Both the position numbers and the translations under genes were made by a program. From positions 613,501-677,500 of the forward strand of contig WPIO01000165.1 in NCBI GenBank assembly GCA_009760855.2: DNA of 64,000 nt, written 5' to 3'. Position 1 is the stretch's first letter. Every line of letters begins with the position of its first letter. The notes beneath the pieces were generated by a model. It was not told where the DNA came from. It saw nothing but the letters and a program-made list of their open reading frames with translations, and ran no database searches. Source of the stretch: Cristatella mucedo (lineage: Eukaryota; Bryozoa; Phylactolaemata; Cristatellidae). This document shows positions 19,280 to 29,284 of the stretch, in pieces.

Positions 19280-20885
19280 GACTTAATTATTAGACGGCAA
19301 AGAGGACACTGCTGACATCAGCCGACTCAAGCCGGCCTCAATCGGTACCTCTCCGCTCCGGCCCCAGCTGCACGCCGCACCCAGCCTCCAGCACCAGAGA
19401 GGTACCCAACGGCCGGCGACCGACAGGCTGCTCCCTCTGCCCACGGCGCTGGCGCGACGCCAGCGTCGCGGGCCGATACAAAGGCCTCTCCGAGAGTTGG
19501 ATCGTTTGTCCTCCGACCGGCACTCTGACAAGCTGCTCTCTTTCTTTTCGCTCTGTCGCTCTTTCCTTCCGTTGCCGGCTTCGAACGGCGAGCTTCGATG
19601 GGGCTCGATTGGGCTCGCTGTGGCGACAGCAGCACAGCGCATTGTCTCGTGCAGCCCAGCCGAGACCGTTTTCCTCACACCTTCGCAGTCCTGCACGCCG
19701 TGTGCATCCTCCGTGTGGATGAGCTACCTGCCACCGCGGGCCAACTAGCGGATCAGCTATTTCCCGTGCGCCAGAGACCAACGTCCGATCGCTCGCAGAC
19801 CAAGTCAGCAGCACACAAAAACAGCATGACTCAGATGTCGTAATCTCCGGGCACGGATTCGGGGATTGTCACGCTCGCGAGCCCTCAGACAGCCTGCACT
19901 TCGGGAGCGCATTGCGCCGCTTTGTGCTATCAAAGGTACGCACTCAATGACTTGCATCGAGTTCCACAACCTTACCATAGCCTAATTTCTAGCCGTAGAT
20001 TGATAAGCGCTCACACTAGCTGCTAAAGATCATATATATATAGAGCCTTGGCTAGTGTTGACTTGCTCTTGCTGTTGCTAATTCCATCGTAGACAGGAAG
20101 GAACGCTGCACGTCGAGCCGCACCGAGTTACGCCGCCGAATTGCACAAGCCAGCTCCACCTTGCACACAATCGAGCAGCGGATGAACGCTTCGCAACCAA
20201 TACCGCACGCATTCACTCTCTTCGTCGGGCCTCAAATCGCCCGACAGCATCGAAATCAAGCGACACTTCCGGCTGCGCCGCTGCCTCGCTAGACGGCGCA
20301 GGCGGCAGTGGGGCGGTCGTGCTTCCGTCTTCCAAACTTCCGAACTCCACGCCACGGTCTCCGAACCTGCGGTAGATCTACTCGAGAATCAAGGCCGCAA
20401 GCGCGGCCCTTAGCTCCGCGTTTCTCTGCTCTAACGCTAAGTAGCGCGCCAACTCCGAAAGTGGCATCAGACTTGTGCGTCGCCTTTTTTCGTCGATAGC
20501 AGCAGCTCTTAGCCGACTCTTTGCGTTTTTCTCGCTCCTCCAAGCCTTCCAGATCCACGGTCCACGTAGCCGCATCCACCGCTGCCGTTCCTTTCTGCTG
20601 CCCTTCAGCCACACGGGCCGCCTGAGTGGCTTCGAATGCAAGACGGGAATCGCATTAGCAAAGCTTCGTCGCGAGACGCCTGCAGCAGCGATGACGTCGC
20701 GAGTTGGGCGAGCAACCGTCGCGGCGGCGGCAGTCGGTGGCGGTTGCTTGCGCCCGGTGCAGCATTACTATTATAGGCATCTACCGCAGTGTCCACGGTC
20801 GTCAGCTCGGGCGACACGTGGCTAGAGGAAATGGCGTTAGATCTGTAGAGCGAACTTAAACCTTTTAGCTGACACACGCTTATAG
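19280..20885. other. GC-rich stretch with overlapping open frames, no gene assigned
   Basis: Several frames are open on both strands because of base composition. The minus frame at 20378-20641 has a heptad-like LALEQRNAELRAALAAL run, but no clear bZIP basic region precedes it. A possible plus-strand AAG|GTACGC donor lies near 19936. I assign no function. Confidence 0.3.
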
Positions 20886-20892
20886 TTTATTG

Positions 20893-21200
20893 GTCATTGG
20901 GCATCAAGAGAACGTAATCTCTATCCAGGTGCCTACTTAAATAAATAAATCCTAGCTGATTTAACAGCCACTTTTTGTATAGCGACAGAAGAGCCTTTAC
21001 GGCTATCACCACCGCTTGCAGTCGCGATAAAGAATCGCCCACCGCAGGAATCGAACCCACGACCTCGGGGCCGAGGTCGTGAAAGCAACCGCCTTACCTA
21101 GTGTGCCATCACGGCTCACCAACTTATCACACACGGACGCGAGCCCACGACCTTGGTCATTAAAAGCGACCACCTTAGCCCTGGGCAGAACCGTGGCGGT
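20893..21200 (-). mobile_element. SINE-A inserted in SINE-B
   Basis: 20893-20940 is a SINE-B tail (AAGAGAACGTAATCTCTATC). 20935-21118 is a full reversed SINE-A with a B-box complement GGAATCGAACCC and an A-box complement CCTTACCTAGTGTGCCA. SINE-B head sequence (GCGAGCCCACGACCTTGG) resumes at 21130-21190. This fits a nested insertion. Confidence 0.65.
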
Positions 21201-21639
21201 GGCTAGCGTTGCAGCCCCATCACATTAAAATGCCGGCGCTGAGACATTCTTGTGCGAGCCCGAGTCACTAACTGTGAAAGTCCAAACCACGAGTTCGGAT
21301 AGCGACTATCGTTACTAAACGAGATTGAGAGGTCAAATAATTTGCTCAAATTTACAAGGGCTATAAAAGCACGTGCGGCACTAGACTAGAAAGAGACGGC
21401 TGGCATATTCAACAGCAGAGACCTCAACCTCGAGACTTCAAACTCGCTTTAGCGATCTCGGCCTGGACTGCAGAATAGCAGCGTGCGCTATTCCTTCCGC
21501 CTGCAGCGGTAGTACTAAATAAAGGAACTTGCAACCCTTTTGACGCGACCTCACGCACGCACAGCTCATTCTGCCGCACGCGACGCGGCAGTGGCATGAG
21601 GTAGTACCGACCTGCAGCTTCCGGCTTGCTGGAGCTGGC

Positions 21640-21720
21640 AATAAAGAATCGCCCAATGCAGGGTTACTTGCTCTTTACGACCTGGCCGTGCTGAGCAAGC
21701 CCCTTGCGCTAAGACAATAC
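21640..21720 (-). mobile_element. SINE relic
   Basis: AATAAAGAATCGCCCAATGC and a degraded box region resemble reversed SINE-A. Short and decayed. Confidence 0.4.
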
Positions 21721-21860
21721 AGGTCTCTAGCCAATATATATCAAGATCCTAGGCAGACATAAAATATCACAAGGTGAATTTTCAAATTAATCCTACAACG
21801 GGGGATGTCGCTCAAGGAGCCATGACCAAAGATTGACGTCGATACTAATAATGATAGCTT

Positions 21861-21861
21861 A

Positions 21862-21907
<46 letters not shown>
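21861..21907. repeat. (TA)n microsatellite
   Basis: Run of TA with one AA interruption. Confidence 0.95.
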
Positions 21908-21909
<2 letters not shown>

Positions 21910-22163
21910 CCTGCCGAGACCTGTATCCGGTTCTTGGCGCTTACAGCAAGCCTATTGGACCGTTGGTAAGCACGAAATCTCTGCGAGGGCTCACAGACGG
22001 AACGGATAACCAAAAAGACACGAAGTTCTCTCGATATACCGTACGGTATAAGAAACACCACTCTGTACACCGGAGTTTCTCTGAATAATTTTGTCGCCTG
22101 AACCTGTGCCTGTTCGCGTCTCTACAAAAAGAGCGCGGATTCTCTTGGAGCATTTACGGACGG

Positions 22164-22396
22164 CACGTGAGAACTCCCCTCCTGCACGTGAGAACTCCCC
22201 TCCTGCACGTGAGAATTCCCCTCCTGCACGTGAGAACTCCCCTCCTGCACGTGAGAATTCCCCTCCTGCACGTGAGAATTCCCCTCCTGCACGTGAGAAC
22301 TCCCCACCTGCACGTGAGAACTCCCCTCCTGCACGTGAGAATTCCCCTCCTGCACGTGAGAACTCCCCTTCTGCACGTGAGAATTCCCCTCCTGCA
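22164..22396. repeat. 21-bp tandem repeat with CACGTG E-box, 11 copies
   Basis: The unit CACGTGAGAA(C/T)TCCCCTCCTG recurs 11 times. Units alternate irregularly between GAACTC and GAATTC and have two other single-base variants. The unit length is divisible by three, so several frames stay open (ARENSPP in one), but I see no start, splice or domain evidence for coding. Confidence 0.95.
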
Positions 22397-22448
22397 GACC
22401 AACGTCATCGAGAGAAAATGTCAGAGGCAAGAAAAGCTCCGGCGGCAA

Positions 22449-22452
22449 TATG

Positions 22453-22548
<96 letters not shown>

Positions 22549-22552
22549 CATA
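22449..22552. repeat. (TA)n microsatellite
   Basis: About 100 bases, nearly pure. Confidence 0.95.
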
Positions 22553-22554
22553 CT

Positions 22555-23200
22555 ACAAGAAAACTATACTCAGCCACCTAAAGGTTCTTGTCGTCGGAAT
22601 AATCTTCCGTCTGCTGTAGTGACCTGTAGAGCCTGCGCTTTCCTTCCCCTTGGCTTTACCTCCTACGCATCGAGCTCCGGCCGTCAAGCGCGACGCCACG
22701 TGACTTAATAAGAGTAAAGGCCTCACCTTGCATCCGCCGTCTTCGCGCCGTATGAGCACCGTTAGCGAGTGCAACGCAGCAGCGTATCAATGGCGCCAGC
22801 ACGCGAGCGAACGATGTGTCTCGCTGTTGATTGGCCGCGCTAGTCGCCGTTTTCCTCCGACTCCCTGCTCGCTGTTTCCTCGCTGTTCTCCATCGTTTCG
22901 ATCTTAGATGGCGTCGCTCGCTATCGTGGATAATCGACGATCTTTGCAGAGAGCTGGCCGCCTTGCCACCCAGGTCGCCCTCGTGGCTAAGAATCGCAAA
23001 AGCTGACTCGCTGTCAACCGCGCCAAATGGGCGTCGGAACCAAGGATCTGCTTTCTTTTTCTCGAGCCCACCTATAGGCCCAATCTTCGGCGCGGAAGCA
23101 ATCTAATTTGAAAAAAAATATCGAAGTCAAACTTCGGACGGCTTCAAACTGAGCGATCATTGTACAACTGTACGTGACATACGCACCGCAGCTGCTACAA
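22555..23200. other. no gene seen
   Basis: GC-rich unique sequence. No exon or repeat recognised. Confidence 0.4.
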
Positions 23201-23204
23201 AACG

Positions 23205-24232
23205 TGTATAATAATAACAATAATAATTTACTTGATAAAGCGCCTTAAGAGAACTTAATCTCTCTCTAGGCGCTTTACATTTGCTGTAAAGTGAAATGCA
23301 ATGGAATGGTAAGTAAAATCATGCTTGAAAAAACAAACGAAATGAATAATATGGTTAGGGGTGACATGCACAGGGTCAGCATGCAAATGTGGTTAGTGCC
23401 AGCATGCACAGTGTCAGCACGCATGAGCACATCAAGGATGAATCCCAGGGACCCGCTAAATGCTGTCCTAAATAGGTGTGTTTTTAGGTTCCTTTTAAAT
23501 GTGGTCAGGTCAGGGGATGTTCTGACGCAGGTCGGGAGGGAGTTCCAGGCTTTGGGAGCATATGAACTAAATGCACGGTCTCCAAAGGATTTAAGGTTTG
23601 TATGAAGTATTTCTAGACTGTTGGATTCCGAAAAGCGGGTGGCACGATGCTTGGCCTGATGGGGGAGTATATCTGACAGATAGGCTGGAGCCATAGAATG
23701 AAGGGACCTAAAAGTGAGCGACAAAACCTTGAAGTCAATCCGTTGCTTGACTGGTAGCCAGTGCAGGTCGGCGAGAAGTGGAGTAATGTGGCAACTGCGA
23801 CGCTCACGACAGACAAGCCTAGCTGCAGAGTTTGGCACCAGCTGCAATCGCCTGATCGCACATGCTGGTAGGCCAGTAAGCAGTGAGTTGCAGAAGTCGA
23901 GACGAGATGTCACGAATGCATGGACCAACTTGGACGTGGTATCCTTATCTAAACAAGCCCGAATTTTAGCAATGTTATGAAGCTGAAAATAGGCTGATTT
24001 GACTGTGGAGCTGATATGGTCGTCTAACGAGAGGTCGCTTTGGAATATGACACCTAGATTTCGAGCTGATTCAACTGGAGATATGCTGGCAGATCCAATT
24101 TTGAAATTCAGCCTTTCCAATCTCTGGATCACCCTGGGTTTGCCCATAACTAGTAAGTTAGTTTTATCATCGTTAAGTTTTAGAAAATTGTATCCGCGTT
24201 CGAATGAAAAGTGTATCTATGCTCGAAGGTAA
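23205..24232 (-). mobile_element. LINE-A, best preserved copy
   Basis: A single open frame of 290 codons (23275-24147) covers the segment after RT motif C: SARNLGVIFQSDLSLDDHI, YFQLHNIAKIRACLD, SRLDFCNSLLTGLPACAIRR, NSAARLVCRERRSCHI, LHWLPVKQRIDFKVLSLTFR, YAPKAWNSLP and RNLKTHLF. The 3' UTR, stem-loop (23238-23280) and AAT tail (23207-23228) are clean. The copy is 5'-truncated just after the catalytic YADD region and cannot act alone. By eye it is the youngest LINE-A here. Confidence 0.9.
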
Positions 24233-24236
24233 CAGC

Positions 24237-25220
24237 CCCGCAACTCGGCGCTTGTGCAAACGAAATTAAATCTTACCAAACTTTTTTCGTGTATAACATA
24301 AAAAGCACCTGGCATGCTGAGGCGGATACTTTAAATGATAATAAACGCTTGATAAAACGCCCTCAGAGAACTCAATCCCTATTTAGGTATTAACGATTGC
24401 TGCAAACAAGCACAACCACACGGTTAGTGGAAGCATGCTCGATTAACGTCAAGAATAAACATAGTTAGGGTGACATGCACAGGTGGTCAGCATGCAGGTG
24501 AGGTTAGTGGCGGCACGCACAATGTCAGCACGAATTAGCACATAAAGAACGAATCGCAGGGACCCACTAGATGCTGTCATAAATAGGTGCGTTTTTAATT
24601 TTTTTTTTAATGTGTTCTGGCCAGGGGAGGATGTCGTGACGGAAGTTTTTGGGTTCTGTCAAGTTTAGGTGACAGAGGTGTTTTTCGAGCTCCTTTTTTA
24701 CTGCGCTCGTTGCACCGTTTATCGCCAACATTGAACAAGCTTTACCAATTGTCGCAGAAACACTACATCGTACCGTACATCTACTATCTATAGATATTCG
24801 CCGCGAACATGGAGTAATGGATATTGCTAATGCAGTTTGACGCCCCGACAGCAAGCAAGCGACGGCGCAGAAACACCGAATGTTCAAGAACAACTGTGTA
24901 TTCGGGCTCGCAGCGCGACGGCTCACGTGACCGTCCTCTTCTTCGCCCACGCTCCCACAGCCCTTTCTCTGCAGGCCGTAACACACCCTCAATCCAAACA
25001 TAAATTAATTAATCCCTAATCCTTAATAAACCATAAACTCAATAATTCATTGATCACTGATAAACCGCAAGACCACAGCTAAGTGGTCGTTGCTCACGGG
25101 CTACTATTGATCGCACGATAAAGAAGCAAGAAGCGAGTGCAAGTATACCAATTAGTGCTGCACACTTCTGGGAATTCGGAGCAAACGCAATACCTCATCG
25201 CTAGCTGTCCATGTATATAC

Positions 25221-25265
<45 letters not shown>

Positions 25266-25277
25266 CGTGTGTGTGTG

Positions 25278-25308
<31 letters not shown>

Positions 25309-25318
25309 ATATATTATA

Positions 25319-25361
<43 letters not shown>

Positions 25362-25790
25362 GCAAAGCATCGTGCCATTCGCTCGTCTGAATCGAGTCAT
25401 TTAGCTGTGCCCCCTAACGAATGTCAAATCTTTTTGAGACAGTACCTTTACTTCGCATACTCTCAAAGGCTGGACTCATTTCCGAATGGAGTCACGGCAT
25501 CCACTGACTTGATGATATTTAAAAAGAATCTAGCAGCGAATCTAGTCATCACAACATTTTGTGGTTCCGTGTGACTCGTCTCTCACATGCCTACGTATGC
25601 TGACACTGTGCATGCTGCCACTAACCTTATTTGCACGCTGACCCTGTGCATCTCACCTTCAACCATATTGTGCTTATTGTCATTGAGCATGCTGCCACTA
25701 ACCATTGCCTAATATTTTTTTTGCAGAAAATGTGAAGTGCCTAGAAAGAGATTGAGGTCTCTGAGGGCGCTATATCAAATTATCATTGTG
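24237..25790 (-). repeat. right arm of large inverted duplication
   Basis: Reverse counterpart of 16490-17991: LINE-A 3' end (minus, 24340-24650), unique core (24650-25200), TA/TG tract, LINE-A piece (plus, 25370-25790). The breakpoint near 24237 is sharp: identity ends inside CAACTCGGCGC. Confidence 0.9.
25213..25362. repeat. (TA)n with central (TG)n microsatellite
   Basis: TA runs on both sides of a TGTGTGCGTG block. Allelic partner of the 16.9-kb tract but longer and with the TG core. Confidence 0.95.
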
Positions 25791-25884
25791 AGAATGTTTG
25801 ATTATCCTCACAAACTCCAACTCATAAATGCTGACTGTCCCCAGTCGCAAGGCGGCGTTAGTCTATAAACGCACGGCATGAGTT

Positions 25885-25970
25885 TGTCTTCTTTTTATAG
25901 TAAATCATATACAATTTTTGAAAGATGATTGAGATATCTAAACAATTGATAGATGGATAACTATGGCAAG
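25885..25970 (+). repeat. AT-rich dispersed repeat (pair with 14160-14255)
   Basis: Shares TGAGATATCTAA and neighbouring words with the reverse complement of 14160-14255. Confidence 0.35.
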
Positions 25971-26029
25971 CAAAATGGTGAAAGAGCTCAATTGTGATCG
26001 ATCATCGACATTTACTTGGAGCTGCCCAG

Positions 26030-26805
26030 TCAAGTCTGTCTACTTTCAGCTACATAACATCGCTAAAATTTTGAGCTTTTTCAGACAGGGATACAACGCC
26101 TACAGTGGTCCATGAACTTGTGAGATCCCGTCTTGACTTTTTTAAATCACTGCTTGCTAGTCTACCGACCTGTGCACTCAGTCGCTTACATCTGGTGCAA
26201 CGCTTGGCAGCTAGGTTTGTCTTTTGTGAGTGTCACAGTTTCCACATCACATTTCTTCTAGCCAAACTGGCTCCTAGGCAAGAAACGCATCGACTTCAAG
26301 GTTTTGTTGCTCACTTTTAGATCTCATCATTCTTTGGCTCCAGCCTACCTATCAGATCTCCTCCCCCACCAGGCCAAGCAGCGTACCACCCGCTTTTCGG
26401 AATCTAACTGTTTACCTATACCTCGTACAAACCTCAAATCCTTTGGAGACTGTGCATTTAGCTCATACGCGCCTGGAACTCACTCCCGACTTGCGTCACG
26501 ACATCTCCTGACTTGACCACAATTAAAAAGAAACTAAAACGCACCGATCTATCACAGCATTTAGTGGGTCTCTGTGATTCGTCCTTTATGTGCTTATGCG
26601 TGCTGACACTGTTGCATGCTGCCACTAACCACACTTGCATGCTGACCCTGTGCATGTCACCGCTAACCATGTTATTCTTGTTGTTCATCAAGCATGCTAC
26701 CATTCACCATTTGATCGGGTTTCCTTTGCAGCAAATTAAAGTGCTTGAGAAAGAGATTGAGTTCTCTAAGGGCCTTTTATCGAGTGTATTATTATTATTA
26801 CTATT
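26030..26805 (+). mobile_element. LINE-A copy
   Basis: Starts at CTACTTTCAGCTACATAACA, encodes diverged C-terminal blocks (SRLDFFKSLLASLPTCALSR, AYLSDLLPHQAK) with frame breaks, and ends with 3' UTR, stem-loop and ATT tail (26786-26815). Confidence 0.8.
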
Positions 26806-26814
26806 ATTACCAGT

Positions 26815-27600
26815 GGTAACATGCTTAATGATAAGAAGCTTAACATTGTTAGAGGTCCCATACAAAGGTTCAGCATGAAAATAGGGTTAGTTGCACCATG
26901 GACAGTGTCAGAACGCATTAGCACACAAGGACAAATCACCTGGACCCACTAAATGCTGTGATATATAGATGCGTTCATAGCTTCTTGTAAATGTCTTCAA
27001 ATAAGGGAATGTCGTGACACCACTCGGAATAAAGTTCCAGGCTTTGGGAGCATGCGAACTAAAGGTATGGTCCCACAAAGATTTCAGGTGCGTAGGTGGT
27101 ATAATTAAACTATTTGAGTTAGAAATGCGGTAGTACGATGCTTAGTCCGGTGGGGTTACATTTCTGATAGGTAGACTGGAGCCAAAAAATGAATGAATCT
27201 AAAAGTGAGTGACAGAACCTTGAAGTCGATGCGTTTCTTGACTGGGAGCCAGTGCTTGCCGCCGAGAAGTGGTGTCACGTGGCCACTTCGATGCTCGTGA
27301 CAGCTAAGCCTAGCTGCAGAGTTTTGCACCAACAGTACGTGTCTGATCGCATATGCTAGTAGACTATCAAGCAGTGAGTTACAGAAGTCTAGACGGGGCG
27401 TCTCAAATACACTGACCAATTCAAACGTAGTATTCCTGTCTAAGCAATCCTGAATTTCAGTAACTTTATGTAGCTGAAAGTAGACAGGCTTAGCTGTTAA
27501 GCTGATGTATTCGTCTAATGAAAAGTCACTTTAAATAGGACACCTAGATTTCTTGTAGATTCAACAATATATATTTGCAGAACTATTTTTGAACATTTTG
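26815..27600 (-). mobile_element. LINE-A copy, tail to tail with the previous one
   Basis: Minus-strand blocks: SVFETPRLDFCNSLLDSLLAY, NSAARLSCHEHRSGHVTPLL, KRIDFKVLSLTFR. Broken frames. Adjoins the preceding plus-strand copy at its 3' end. Confidence 0.75.
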
Positions 27601-27619
27601 TTTTCCTATTTTTGAATAG

Positions 27620-27800
27620 CAATTAGTGTACCTATTACTAATAAGTGCATGCTGACGCGGTGCTTGTCACCCTAGCCATAGTATACTTGTTGTCATTGAG
27701 CATGCTACCACTAAACATTCGATCGTGCCTTTTTTGCAGCAAATTTAAAGTGCCTAGATATATATTAAGTTCTCTGAGGGCGCTATCTCAAATTTATTAT
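27620..27800 (+). mobile_element. LINE-A 3' UTR and tail
   Basis: TGCATGCTGACGCGGTGC start, ACCACTAAACATTC, stem-loop remnant and ATT tail at 27796-27805. Confidence 0.75.
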
Positions 27801-28200
27801 TATCTTTTTTAAGTTTAAAAAGGATAGCTGTCATCCATGCGCGGATGTCATCAATAGATGCAGCTCGGGAAGTGAAAGAATTCAACGTGCTGGAGGGCTG
27901 GGAGCCGTAATGGCACACTATAAGGTGGTTGCTTTTCACGCCATCGGTCCCGAGGTCGTGGGCTCGAATCCTTCGGGGGGGGTATTCTTTATCGCCACTG
28001 CAAGCGGTGGTGATAGCCATTAAGACTCTTCTGTCGCTATACAAAAGAGACTGTTCAATCAGCTAGTATTTTTATATCTAAGAAAATGTAAGACTGGGTG
28101 TAATCAGCTTAAAAGTGAAAATCTACATTGCGCACGGCCATCACATCGGCTAGAGAGAGAGTAAAAAACCTTGAAAATAATAGGATGAAGCACGGAGAAC
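27800..28200 (-). mobile_element. LINE RT relic interrupted by SINE-A
   Basis: 27810-27898 and 28080-28200 match consecutive parts of the LINE relic at 15280-15480 (for example AACGTGCTGGAGGGCT, then GCCATCACATCGGC). SINE-A sits between them. Confidence 0.65.
27900..28077 (+). mobile_element. SINE-A inserted in a LINE relic
   Basis: GAGCCGTAATGGCACACTA head, B box GGGCTCGAATCC, CCACTGCAAGCGGTGGTGAT body, tail ATCAGCTAGTATTT. Confidence 0.85.
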
Positions 28201-28274
28201 TAAGGTATCTCATACTTCAGATGTTCGAAGGTTGAATTGTTTGAGTGGTTAAATTGGTTTTACTATTTTCGCAG

Positions 28275-28489
28275 CAATAATAGATCGCGTATCTATTGAC
28301 ATCCTAGATTATCGTAGCGTTTTCGGAGAAATAAATCGCCAAGAGTTTGTTACACAGGCGGAAGTATTGATTGCATGCCATACACGCAAGAAACGCCTGA
28401 AAACTGTGGACTCATTATCGCTCTGTGAATTCGGGGAGTCACGAGCAAACGAAGAATCTCACAGCTTGTTATTCATGAGTAAATCTATC
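28275..28489 (+). CDS. possible exon, unknown protein
   Basis: A 71-codon open frame is bounded by a strong acceptor (ACTATTTTCGCAG) and a near-consensus donor (ATC|GTAAGTATCC). Translation starts IIDRVSIDILDYRSVFGEIN and includes HTRKKRLKTVDSL. No domain is recognised. The next acceptor (TTTTTTCAG, 28596) leads in frame to a stop after five codons, so it would be a penultimate coding exon. No upstream exon was found. Inference from splice signals and openness only. Confidence 0.3.
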
Positions 28490-28908
28490 GTAAGTATCCA
28501 GCGCCATCAGGAAGCCAGTGCGCAGTCTCCGTCTGTACATCGAATCCCGAATCGAGGGAGGTTTCGTGGCTGCTGCGCTAGACCATATTTTTTCAGATCG
28601 CCCGCGGCTTTTAGCGAACGTACAGGGCGAACATCTCCACGTTAACTTACGTCTCCAGCAGCAAACAAGACGTGGAAGCTTGTATTGGTGGTTCTACGGT
28701 ACTCGCCCTCGGTGCTTTTGCTGTGCATCAATGATGATTCAACATGGTTCAACTCCCGAGACCAACTGGGCGCCTACTTTTGCTATCGACAGATAAAGTG
28801 CTACTGCCAAGCCGGGAGTCATACAACACGCCACAGAGGCTGTCATACATGAAAACAGATCGTACAACGCACTTAAGCCAAGATGGCTCACATCGCGCCT
28901 CGGCCAGA

Positions 28909-29283
28909 CAGTGTGACAGATAAGTCCTCACAAGCATTTATCACGTAAATGTAGCCTTCATCCGTACGTACATGCTTCCTTAAATCTTCCGGCATAGTGA
29001 CTACAAGAATCTGCTGGTGCTGCTTCTGCTCAGCCTCTCTGCGAGCATCTCGGATAGGCTGTTCGATCGATTCGGCGTTTACAGGACGCTATCGATAGAT
29101 CCCCAATTTGGGATATAGTTTCCATTTTGCGAGAAGCTGCTTCCGTACCGAAGAAATCTTCTCCCTCACAGTGATATCATTGGAAAATAAAGCGGTTGCC
29201 TTTTCCAGGTTTTTCAAGGATTCGCCCAGGTCAACCTAGACATAAAATACCTCTTGAAGAGCATGACGATAAGCTCAGTGTGG
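28909..29283 (-). repeat. unknown dispersed repeat, copy 2
   Basis: Direct repeat of 18098-18476. It differs by scattered substitutions and a 3-base difference at the CCGGCGGC site, so the minus-strand frame stays in register there. Confidence 0.8.
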
Positions 29284-29284
29284 C

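Noticed and set aside
20378-20641. bZIP transcription factor
   Set aside because: The Leu-rich heptad-like run is short and the preceding basic region lacks the conserved Asn-x-x-Ala-Ala-x-x-Cys/Ser-Arg pattern.
22164-22396. Repeat array resembling CRISPR
   Set aside because: The units are directly adjacent with no variable spacers, and the genome is animal.
22091-22708. Proteins made of ARENSPP or VRTPLLH repeats
   Set aside because: Several frames of the same minisatellite are open because the unit is 21 bp and lacks stops; they run into the TA tract and have no supporting start or splice signals.
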